In this document: one piece after another, positions 1 to 9,398 of the stretch
Layout: every line of letters begins with the position of its first letter
Numbering within the stretch: position 1 is the first letter of the stretch
NCBI RefSeq assembly: GCF_001619985.1
Contig: NW_017264194.1
Span: 1-64,000, forward strand
Direction of reading: 5' to 3'
Source of the DNA: Xylona heveae TC161
Lineage: Eukaryota; Ascomycota; Xylonomycetes; Xylonales; Xylonaceae
DNA: 64,000 bases
The notes under the pieces: generated by a model
Told to the model about the DNA's origin: nothing
Database searches by the model: none
What the model saw: the letters and a program-made list of their open reading frames with translations, nothing else
Position numbers and translations under genes: made by a program

Positions 1-102
1 ACTGCAGTAACAAATTAAACTATGGTTTGATAAATTCTTACTATATAAATTCCTAAGTCTAACCCTTTGGAAAAAGTAGAAAAACCCTCTATAATAGAAA
101 CC
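1..102. repeat. Left copy of ~100-bp direct repeat
   Basis: This stretch is almost identical to 1910-2003: one palindromic repeat unit followed by a non-repetitive tail ending in CCCTCTATAAT. The two copies bracket the retroelement fossil and the tandem array. The right copy ends where ordinary non-repetitive DNA begins. The tail may therefore be the outer end of a larger repetitive element, with the array as its subterminal repeats; that is inference. The left end of the window cuts this copy. Confidence 0.8.
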
Positions 103-1462
103 TCCCAGACAAAGACAAAACTGGACCTGGACAGATACCTCCCAGAAATCATTACTAGGGAAGTCAGTTGAATGTCATCAACCACCTGCCATAGAGCAGG
201 TTAGCACCTCATTACAAGCATGCTGAATGTGAGGTTTAAGGGATGGTTTAGCCTACACAATTGAGGACAATTGCTTCAAAAGGAGAGGGCAATTGTCATG
301 GTGGCTGGGTCTAGACCAGCCTGACCAACAATGGCATTGCTCCAGACCCTTATAAGTGCCTAGCATGTCACATGCATGACAGCCACAGGATAGTCCAGTG
401 GCTATATGCTACATATATATCATGGAGTAGAACACTCTGCCAAAGGGCAAGCATTCTACTTTTGTTACATAGAGCCTAGCTATCACTCCTACTCTACTTT
501 ATTCCAGCTTGCAACCACCCTGCATATCTCAGGTATCACTACACAGTTACGAGGCAAGGCCCTTACAGTTGTATTAAATCCTAGGTATAGCCTTATAGTA
601 ATAAGCCATGCTTTAAGTGTTTCTCTCTTTTCATTAAATTTGTCTAGTGCTACTACTTTGACATTGACTTGTTAATGCTATGTTACTAATTGAGCTTGAA
701 GTTCCATGATCTACTTCTTGAGTGTCATGACTACTACTGTGGTCATTCTAGTAGTAGTTGTTCCTAAATTACTAGATATAACAAAATGCCTTTACTAAAT
801 TATCTTTATCCTAATGTTAAGTAGTTCTTCTGTTATAGTAATACCTATAGGTAGGTGTTAGGTTATATCTTCCTAGATAGTTCCCTGTCAGTATATCAAG
901 GGTTCTTACCTAGTAATATAGTGTCCTGCAATATTATTTAATGATAGGAGTGATATAAGATAATATAATAATTCAGGTCTAGTAGATAAAGTAAACAATA
1001 AGATTATTATTGTACTATTATCTAAATACTAATAACTAAATACTATAAAGCAATAATGCTAAAACAATAATGTCAAGAACTACATAGAATAATTCTAGCT
1101 ACATAGGAAAACCATCCTCCTTATATAACAATCTATTCTGTACTAATTGTACTTGATTACCTTGATCACCTTATGATTACTTGCAATTACTATGATTATT
1201 ATTTCTGCTATTGTTTTCTGCCTTCCTATCTTATCATCATGTAACCTCTTGTCTTGTAATATTATATAGTATACCATGCCTCTATACTTCATAAGTAGGC
1301 CCTGTGCCATCTGTTACTAACTCTTGTAACCATCATTATAAAAATATATATATATGGCCACTTTGAGGCAAGAAGGGTAGCTCCCTAGTAATTAGTCTCT
1401 TGAATTACTATCAATAAGAATAATATCTTGTTCTACTCATCTATATACCTATAGTTCCAACA
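103..1462 (-). mobile_element. LTR-retrotransposon fossil (truncated, decayed)
   Basis: On the minus strand a TGTTGGAACTATAGG-type end at 1462 looks like the start of a fungal LTR, with a TATATAAGGAGG-like promoter stretch near 1120. Further in, around 500-710, a short stretch reads like part of a gag protein (a KAWLIT..LYLGF-like run). No pol region and no second LTR are seen, so it cannot be assigned securely to Ty1/copia or Ty3/gypsy. The copy is very AT-rich, truncated and broken in several places. It looks old and affected by RIP. The 103-400 part is less AT-rich and may belong to a different repeat. Confidence 0.55.
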
Positions 1463-1960
1463 TTCTTACTATGGTAACAAAATAGTTATATTAAACTATA
1501 GTTTGATATTTGTCCAACTAGAGTAATTTCTTACTATAGTAAGAGTAGTAATAAATTAAACTATAGTTAATATTTATTCAACTATAGTAATTTCTCACCA
1601 TGGTAACAAATTAGTTATATTAAACTACAGTTTAATATTTGTTCAACTAGAGTAATTTCTTACTGTAGTAAGAGTAGTAACAAATTAAACTATAGTTGAT
1701 ATTTGTCCAACTAGAGTAATTTCTTACTGTAGTAAGAGTGGTAACAAATTAAACTATAGTTGATATTTGTCCAACTATAGTAATTTCTTACTACAGTAAC
1801 AAAATAGTTATATTAAACTACAGTTGACATTCATCCAACTACAGTAATTTCTCACCATGGTGACAAATTAAACCATGGTTTGATATTCATCCAACTACAG
1901 TAATTTCTTACTGTAGTAACAAATTAAACTATGGTTTGATAAATTCTTACTATATAAATT
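1463..1960. repeat. Array of ~60-bp palindrome-bearing tandem repeats
   Basis: About eight diverged units of roughly 55-65 bp. Each carries a TTAAACTATAGTTTGAT-like palindrome, then a (T)CCAACTA.AGTAATTTC spacer and a CTTACTATAGTAA-like palindrome. Palindrome cores vary as CCATGG, CTATGG, CTATAG, CTGTAG and CTACAG, that is by C-to-T or G-to-A changes. No ORF of note. The array directly abuts the LTR-like end at 1462. Confidence 0.85.
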
Positions 1961-2003
1961 CCTAAGTCTAACCCTTTGAAAAAAGTAGAAAAACCCTCTA
2001 TAA
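1910..2003. repeat. Right copy of ~100-bp direct repeat
   Basis: Matches positions 1-102 with only a couple of differences. It ends at CCCTCTATAAT, after which ordinary gene-flanking DNA (the promoter of the next gene) begins. Confidence 0.8.
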
Positions 2004-2220
2004 TTGCACTGCATTGCCTTCATTGATCATTAGCTCAACGCCTGGTGAAAGTAGGTAAATGCTTTAATTTGCTTCAGCTTACTTAAAGTCTTTTACGCAC
2101 AGTGTATTGCATGATCGGGTCGACTACTTTGGAGTAGCTAGTGATTCTGGCGTCGACAGCTGCCTCAACCGACTCGAAGCTGTGAGTCTATGCTTGTAAG
2201 AGCATTCAACGTTAATCAGA

Positions 2221-4018
2221 ATGGACCACGAACAACCACCTGCCGAGAAGGCCGACACCGTCATCAATGGTGGCATTGACTCGATCGAGGAAGAAGCTAA
2301 ACCAATCGATCCTCGCGTGGAGAGACGAGTGTTGCGGAAAATTGATCTCTTCTTGATGCCTGCAATGGTCATTGGTACGTAGATTTACATCCTATTTGCT
2401 GTTGACTGCACTCACACAAGACAGGTTACGGATTGGTCTATTATGACAAGGTATAGCTCGACTCGATCAAGATCCATGCCTTTCTGTCAAAGTCACTAAC
2501 TAAAACATGCTGTTTGAAAAGGCACTCCTTGGCAACGCAGCCCTCTTTGGCATGACCGCAGATCTTCACCTCTCTGTGAAGGACACTTCTGTCAATCCAC
2601 CCGTCATAAATACATCTAGATTGAGTTGGGCCACATCTATCTTCTACTTCGGCCAACTGGCTGGCTCTTTTCCTATGACATACACATTGCAACACTTCAA
2701 CACAAAGGTTGTGCTCGGCCCCATGGTCATGATTTGGGCCATTATTTGTGCAGCTACTGCAGGAGTGACAACCTGGCAAGGGCTTCTAGTACAGCGATTC
2801 TTTCTCGGTAAGAGATCAAAGTTCTAGTAATACTCTGTTGACTTCTGCTCTGACACTAAGGAAATTAGGCTTTACTGAATCTGTCATTCCGACTTGTTTC
2901 ATGGTGACCGTCAGTGGGTTTTACACTCAGCAAGAGCAATCTTTACGACAAAGCTGGTGGTGGTCGGCTACTGGATGGTTTACAATCATCGGGGGCGGTT
3001 TTAGTTATGGTTTTGCTCAGATTGATAGCGGTGGTCTAAAACCCTGGCAGTACATCTATATCTTTGCCGGCGGCTTGACCTTCCTCTTTGGCATTTGGTG
3101 TTTTTTCATACCCAACTCACCTCTCACTGCATGGTTCCTGACACCCGAAGAGCGGACTGTGGCCGTTGAGAGACTGCGAGCTGGGCAGACTGGGTTGAAA
3201 AATAAAAAATTGAAGCCGGCTCAGCTTAAAGAAGCAGTCTTAGATATTAAGATCTGGCTGATAGCTATTACAATGGCCTCGGCGTGAGTTACAAACTTGT
3301 CTTCACTTGGATTATACTAATATTGCTTTACAACAGTTACACAGTTAATGGTGCAGTGGCTGGTTTCGGGCCGTTGATTGTATCAACCTTTGGCTATTCC
3401 TCACTTGAGAGCATTCTATTCCAATTCCCGCTTGGCGCAATATCTGGCTTTGGAATTGTGCTGCTTGGCTGGTTATGCTCGCGGGTGCGAAACATCCGGG
3501 TAATATCCTTGATTTTGTGTTGTCTCCCCGTGATCGCAGGCTATGCCATGATATGGAAATCGACTTGGGGTCACAGGCCCGTTGTGCCGGTCGCTGGATA
3601 TTCTCTGCTTGGTTTCTTTGGTCCAGTAGTTGCTATTATCATTCTACTCGGAGCTGGTAACGTGGCTGGTGACACGAAAAGGAGCTTCACAGCATCTACA
3701 ACTTTTGTTGCTTATTGTGTAGGTAATATCATCGGGCCACAGTTGATTAAAAGTCAAACAAAGGCCCAGCACTATCCAGAGCTTTGGACCGGCTTAACCA
3801 TCTGGTATGTACCATACAAAAACCCTTATATGTTTGGAAATATACTTACGGCTGGTAGCTATTGTATTGCTATTTTATCTGTTTCTATTCTTTATGTATT
3901 ATTGTCACGGGAGAATAAGAGACGTGATTTACTAGGTTTAGATGAGAACGAGCGTGGAAAGTTAGGATTCAAAGACCTGACTGACAAAGAGAATCTTTAC
4001 TTTAGATATATATATTAG
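2221..4018 (+). CDS. Dal5-type anion:cation symporter (MFS, ACS family)
   Basis: The plasma-membrane carrier family includes yeast Dal5 (allantoate/ureidosuccinate) and Tna1 (nicotinate); the substrate cannot be read from sequence. My model has six exons: 2221-2374, 2425-2450, 2522-2807, 2869-3283, 3337-3804, 3859-4018, giving 502 residues. The start at 2221 gives the usual acidic tail before VLRKIDLFLMPAMVIGYGL. Typical family stretches are YYDKALLGNAA, LSWATSIFYFGQLAG, the TM4-5 QRFFLGFTES stretch and the terminal DLTDKENLYFRYIY. The last intron (3805-3858) is easy to miss because the unspliced frame stays open; splicing restores the TICYCIAIL helix. The last exon is AT-richer than the rest, possibly from the repeats nearby. 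The gene looks intact. Confidence 0.9.
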
Positions 4019-4237
4019 AGTAACTAGTTTATTACTTTTAATACAAGCTGGGCATTAGAATTGAATAACCTATTATAAATTCTAGTAGTAAATTCTAGTT
4101 ATAAATCCTAGTTAGGGTGTCCGCTGGGTGTGGTAGGGAACCGGTGGTTTTTGGGTGAGTCCTAGTGCCCCGACCCGGCAGGGTTATCACCGAGACTAAC
4201 CTTGGTTAGTGCCTGTTCTAGATGAAGAACTAATGTA
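4019..4237. other. Intergenic, possible repeat fragment
   Basis: AT-rich 3' flank of the carrier gene. It is interrupted at about 4105-4220 by a GC-richer block with GGTGTCCGCTGGGTGTGG and CCCCGACCCGGCAGGG. The abrupt composition change suggests a fragment of another repetitive element. No ORF. Confidence 0.4.
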
Positions 4238-4550
4238 TTCCCAAGCGACCTGGTTGCCTAAGTGGATTGATTACTAGGTTGCCTTGTAATTCTATAAAAT
4301 AACAATACAACATAGTACAAATGAGAATGTAGTAAGAATAAAGCTAGCTATAACTTTTCTTGAATAAATTCTCTTTTAATACAAAACACTTGTACATAAC
4401 TTATAATATAGATATTTATATCTAGAAAATTATGCTTAATTTTAAGTTAAAAGAGCAAAAATATATTGAGATAAAAATTTTATAAAAATCATAGTTTTGT
4501 ATAAGATTTCTACCTGTTTGAGTCGCTTGAATGTTCAGGTCGCTTGGGAA
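4238..4550. mobile_element. MITE with 15-bp perfect terminal inverted repeats
   Basis: TTCCCAAGCGACCTG at 4238-4252 is the exact reverse complement of CAGGTCGCTTGGGAA at 4536-4550, giving a 313-bp AT-rich element with no ORF. A second CAAGCGACT copy lies just inside the right end. This fits a non-autonomous Tc1/mariner (pogo/Fot1-like) element, but a clean TA target duplication is not seen, so the family is tentative. Confidence 0.75.
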
Positions 4551-4756
4551 TTATGTTACATTAATGAAAATGGCTATACTGCCGACAGAAGTCCTTCGCT
4601 TCAGCTTGCTGACGTTTCTTCCCGCCACGCTTATTAGGCTACTGCCCTCGCAAATTCTCATCGCGACCTCTAATCCTTTCTTCTAACTCTTTCACAGCTT
4701 CAATTTCATATCCGTGGAAATACAACAAAAATTTTCCTGCAGACTTATTTCAACTG

Positions 4757-6640
4757 ATGGATGCCTTGAGAGGTGATAATTTTGATGTTTCGGTAAAGCG
4801 ACTCGTTGATGGCTTTGACGCCTTGTATCAGGAGGTGCAATTGCTCTCCTTGAAGCGGAACCAGCTCGAGCAGAAGCTCAGCGAAGCACGACAAACGGTA
4901 AGTGTCATGCTAGGCAGAAGTTATCTTATGCCGCCTCTCTTTTTCCTGATGAGACAACCATTTAGCTCTAGATCTCTAGCTACTTTTGTAGCGGTGACCG
5001 ACAACATACACAAACTCTGACCTTTCAATCTACCATTTTATCTTTTGGCCCGCTCTTTTCATTCTTGGGTCATGTTGCTGACTTTGACTCAACTGCAGTA
5101 CCTTGATTTTTCTGACAAATATCGCTGGACTCTGAATGACGAGGACAAAGCTTCAAATCATGATTTTCTAAGAGAAGACGAGGGCCCTCAACCATCGACC
5201 TCCAATAAATTATTGAATCTCCAAGACCTGGCATGGCCTGGCTCGATCTCGGCCGAGAAAGCCTATAATGTGATCATTTCTGCCGTCGAAGCTCGTGATC
5301 GTATTGCTGTCTCCAGGGGTTGGCCAAGCAACAGCCTGCTCACCTCCAAATGGGGCCACGACATACCGGATGGGCACGGGAACACGTTCGTTAAAGAACT
5401 CGACTCCGGAAGTGGAAGCCCTTCCCTTGGCACACAGCCCGCACCTCAAATGTTTAGCTGTCGGCGATGTGATAACCCATTCCCATCAAAGAAATCTCTT
5501 CGTAAACACATCCGTGCGAAAGGGAGGTGCGCGACTCCTACCGGGAGTTCTGCAAAAATTCCTGAAGCTGGTACCGGCCAAATGTCGAGCATCCCAAAAT
5601 GTCCGGTCTCCGGTATATCATCGGCCACGAATCCTCACGTTGCAAAACCTGGTGAGGCGAAAGCTCTGGGCGAAGGGAGAACACAATGCCCATTTGCTTC
5701 GATGCAAAAACAGATGATGTCTTCTCAGGCTTCTACAAGTGAATTACAGAAGCCCCAGCTCCATTCGTCGCCCGCGAACGACAAGGATGAATCCGTAGTT
5801 GACGCTAAAGACCCAATTGCCGTGGAGGCTCTTCAACATGAGCATATATCGCAACCTCACTCTTCAGCAGGCTCTGCTTCCCGTTGTCCCATCCGTTTCC
5901 TTAGTCAACATTCTCCCGAGGAGGTTGCCCAATATTTTGAAACCCACAAGCATGAGCTCCCTCGCAGTCATGAGATTTGCGTCAAACGTTACCAAACCAA
6001 TGAACAGAGCATCCGAGAACTAGACGCGAAGTATGGTAATCTGGTGAGCATGATTCAAGGCCTTGGGATGAAGCATCAGCCGCTTCTTCCCAGATCCCCG
6101 GCGAATGAGTTGAACGCCGACAAGAGTGACTCGGATGTCATGGTACAGAAATGGGCCAAGACTGTTGCGTCGAGTCTGGAAAACGATGAACCGGCCAAAG
6201 TAGATGGACCAGAGGCTGGCGAGGAGCAAAGGGAGAGTCATTTTGATCGCCCAATGAAGGAAATCAGAGTTGGGGAATCACCGAGCCGTCCATGGGGAAT
6301 CGCCGTGCCTGCCGCTAGCTCGTTATCAACTGGTCGGTCCTTTCAAACGCATTCAAGCCCCGCTAAATCCGCCACATCTTCAAAGTTGAAGCTGCATAAG
6401 AGAGCACCCTCAGACAGAAAGCAGCCCAGTTCTTTGTGCCAGGACAACGTGTCTGCAGATCGGCCAGACAGTCCTGATACACCTCAGACGAAAAAATGCG
6501 ACAGCAAGCCGCGGGTTTCATCTCGGAGACCTGCAAAGAAAGGCTCACGGTCCATGTCGAAGAACATGATTTTCACTGGCCCTGTCTTCTTCGGCTACAG
6601 TGAGGACCAGGCTATTCGAATCCTACAGCAAAGCAAATAA
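4757..6640 (+). CDS. Zinc-finger protein with three Cys-Pro motifs
   Basis: Two exons, 4757-4897 and 5099-6640, joined by a 201-nt intron (long for this window), give 560 residues. The N-terminus (about 15-45) is a predicted coiled coil. The conserved segment YLDFSDKYRWTLNDEDK follows directly after the splice. At 168-191 there is one finger-like motif C-X2-C-X12-H-X6-C (C2HC rather than C2H2). Three Cys-Pro motifs follow near residues 215 (KCPVSG), 244 (QCPFAS) and 310 (RCPIRF). The last opens a conserved block about 70 residues long (SPEEVAQYFETHKHELPRSH and onward). The C-terminal third is Ser-rich, basic and disordered, ending in a conserved-looking FTGPVFFGYSEDQA. Cys-Pro pairs can be heme-regulatory motifs; here that is only suggested. 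A regulatory role is inferred; I do not recognise the gene. Confidence 0.8.
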
Positions 6641-6935
6641 GACATGGACGAACGTTAGTTGTCGGGATATGTGCTGCTGAAGCAATGCAATCGCAATTTT
6701 TGTTGACAAAGGATGTATCATAGTTCGCAGTCGATGATAATAACAGAAGTAGTCTTCCGTGCCACAAGGCTCCAATCTCAATACCTTAACACCTATCGAA
6801 TTTGACCCTGCGCGATAAAATTCTCCGAAGAGCAGTATTAGCATTATATCCCTCTCAATTCTCACCATTGAGCATTTCCTATGTAATATTCTCTGAGTTC
6901 TCTGGTACATGATACCGAATAAATTTGAGAACCGG

Positions 6936-7989
6936 TCATGGTTTGCTTGCAAGTGCTTGGATGAGGCCTCTTTGCTCTTTTTTCTGCCTCTTCTTGGCCA
7001 ATATCTCGATGGCGTCATAATCATCCATGCGCGGATCATCCTCAGAAACGAGAAGTGAGCTTATCGCGGACGATAGGCCCAGCGAATTTAAAGCCGGCAT
7101 AATGCCAGCGCGGAGCTCTAGTAGAGTTCCTGGCTCCGACGCCTGTTCCTTGCGAGAGAATGAGCATGTCGTTGAGAGCTCCAGAAAGGCCACTGCGAAG
7201 GCAATCCAATGGATGGTGCTACGTGCTGTCAACACTTGCGGAGGGGCCCTGAACTCGATGGTGCCCCTCTGATACAGAATGTTCCTTAGATTCCAGGTGG
7301 CATGCCTGCTGGGGGAGAATAGGGAAACAATGTCTTCCATCGTTGTAGTAGCGTCTACTCGATCAAATATCCTTTTGAAGCTTTGGCCACTCTCTCGAGG
7401 ATATAACTCTGTCAACTCCTCGCTCATCTCGACATTCGGACAGCACCAGTTTGCATTCCGGCGGTACACCGGTAGGCATTTCTCAATTGCTTCTTGGAAG
7501 TATATGCAAGCTTTCAGGATCGGCTTCGTGTTCACAATGGAGAAGTCACTATCGGCCCGGCTGATATGGACATGTGTCCCACATGATGCATCCTTTACTG
7601 TTGTAAAGTAAGTGTCAAGTATTTGAAAGACCAAGGAAAGTTCTTTTTGCCAATTGCTATTGAGAGGAAATGCGGGGGATACGATCTCTGTCGCATCTAA
7701 AAAACATTTAGTGCTTGTAGTATAATATGGCTCATAACATACACATGTTTTCATCTGCCTCGTTGACTGATTCATCATATATGATGAACCAGTGCTTGCC
7801 ATCAGATTCTCGGTGGGAAGTGATTACACCGAGGGACTCCTCTCCTAGCCTTTCAGCAACAAACCTGTGTACTGCTGCACGATTGTGGTCTTTGTCCCTT
7901 GCTGTTGTCGGGACGTCGATTAAATCAATGTGAGTAGAAGGCTTTAACTTGATAATGGTCTCAATCTCAATGCCAAATTTATATGACAT
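6936..7989 (-). CDS. Putative amidoligase (fungal COOH-NH2 ligase family)
   Basis: Two exons on the minus strand, 7989-7743 and 7696-6936, with a 46-nt intron, give 335 residues. Family signatures are FGIEIE at residues 5-10, YATEIVSP restored across the splice at 83-90, SCGTHVHIS around 120-128 with the paired His, and GTIEFRAPP near the C-terminal third. Amidoligases of the glutamate-cysteine-ligase-like superfamily make amide bonds with ATP; the substrate is unknown. The C-terminus is basic (AKKRQKKEQRG). It is convergent with the zinc-finger gene (295 bp between stops) and lies 139 bp downstream of an unknown gene on the same strand. No truncation is seen. Confidence 0.85.
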
Positions 7990-8128
7990 TGTGAATAAGT
8001 GATTAAGCTTCTGAACCCAGTATCTATCTCTGTAACATACAAAGAGTAAAAGGGCATCATGTTTACGAATTAACGTAAAAAAGCAAAGTAAACAATAAAT
8101 GATTCAATAGGGAGGAGCGACCAAAAGG

Positions 8129-8641
8129 TTACATATTGCTGTTTCCCGGAACAAAGTATGCTCCTCTTCCTACCCCATCCACGTTGACCCCAATCCTTTC
8201 CATCGGTGTCTTGGCCTCCAGTTCAAAACGAACCTCTACTGGGATACAGCAAACCTGAACAGATTCATTATTTGTAGATGAGTCCACGGTGGCTGTCGTT
8301 GTGGACGGAACCGATTCTAGATTTCCGGCTTTTTTGATTTTTTCTGGAGTATTCAACAGTCCCCGAAGGACCAGGTAAGTCATCAAGGGCTGGACTGGTT
8401 TATCATCGACGTCGTGGAAATGATCCAGGAATCCGAACTTCGGCTGGCTATAATAGCTGTCGTCGTCCATGAATCGCCGTCTACCCTCTGGATGCTCCCT
8501 AGCAGCCGCAAAAAAGGCCCGCAATTCCTGTCCCGATCGATAGTACGGGTAATTAGGAAGATATTTGTAAACGTCGAATTTCTCTTCGCTTTTTGCTGCC
8601 TCTGGGGCCTCTCCTGGAGTGGACATTCTAGGTTGTACCAA
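8129..8641 (-). CDS. Small hypothetical protein next to amidoligase
   Basis: A single-exon ORF of 170 residues. A second in-frame ATG 15 bases in could be the true start (MSTPGEAPEAAKSEEKFDVY). It has a conserved-looking core at about 27-95 (YLPNYPYYRSGQELRAFF, FMDDDSYYSQPKFGFLDHFH), then a Ser/Thr-rich stretch and a small C-terminal segment (VRFELEAKTPMERIGVNV). There is no signal peptide or membrane segment. It has no recognisable family. It is not an AIG2/gamma-glutamylcyclotransferase, which might have been expected beside an amidoligase. Same strand and short spacing (139 bp) allow a link with that gene, but this is inference. Confidence 0.6.
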   Translation of the reverse strand: MVQPRMSTPGEAPEAAKSEEKFDVYKYLPNYPYYRSGQELRAFFAAAREHPEGRRRFMDDDSYYSQPKFGFLDHFHDVDDKPVQPLMTYLVLRGLLNTPEKIKKAGNLESVPSTTTATVDSSTNNESVQVCCIPVEVRFELEAKTPMERIGVNVDGVGRGAYFVPGNSNM

Positions 8642-9398
8642 TTCAGTACTTTAATGGAGGGATCAACGAGAGGCTAAAATACCTTTGTTGAATCCGATAC
8701 TTGATTCTTTATCAGTTGAATAGGTCCTATGGGCTGATAATGTGTACAGACAGATCAGCACTCTTGAAGTGTAGAAGCACTTAGACTATAGGACTGAAAG
8801 CTCAGATGAAATAGTACTTTCTACGTGCGAGACTGCCCAGCAAATAACAGATGTTTTAATAGAATATCTTGATATGTTCTGGGTGATGAATAGAAATGAA
8901 CAAAAGATGCAGATACGGTATAGCCCTGCGGACTTTCACATCTATATAATAGAGCTCGCGCATACTATACTCAACCGAGAATACATGACTCATCTGTCTA
9001 GTTGAGATCAAAACAGTTATTGACCGGTTATACACATAGGCTATTCACACTTTAGCGTCTACGGCGCCCTTCTACTCTTAAGTAATTCAGAGGTGTAGCC
9101 ACGTCGCAATTTCACGATTTAAAATTTTCAGAAATGTACAACTTCATTGTGGGATCAAGGCGAAGGGCGTTGTAAGGATGGACTATTATCATTACGAATC
9201 TAAATGCTTTATGAAAAACTGCCTACTTGCTCTGAGGCTTCGCGCTTGCTTGTATCTCGCAAAGAAATGCATAGGCGGACAAAGAAAATGGTATCTCCAC
9301 AGCAAACGTATGACCGAAAAGTGAATCAATGTAAAAATGTTTCTTGAAGTGGATAAGGGGATGGGAAATGATGGAAAGGAGACAGGGAATATAGTCAT
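8642..9398. other. Intergenic, 757 bp
   Basis: Holds the presumed promoter of the 8129-8641 gene and the 3' end of the serine-rich gene. A TATATAATAGAGC stretch near 8943 is TATA-like. No conserved ORF or RNA gene is seen. Confidence 0.5.

Noticed and set aside
1463-1960. Centromere- or origin-like AT-rich palindromic array
   Set aside because: Short, bordered by transposon-like sequence and shared with a direct repeat; a transposon-associated repeat explains it more simply.
2441-2779. Minus-strand ORF of 112 codons opposite the Dal5-type carrier
   Set aside because: Shadow of a conserved, spliced gene on the plus strand; no family-like sequence.
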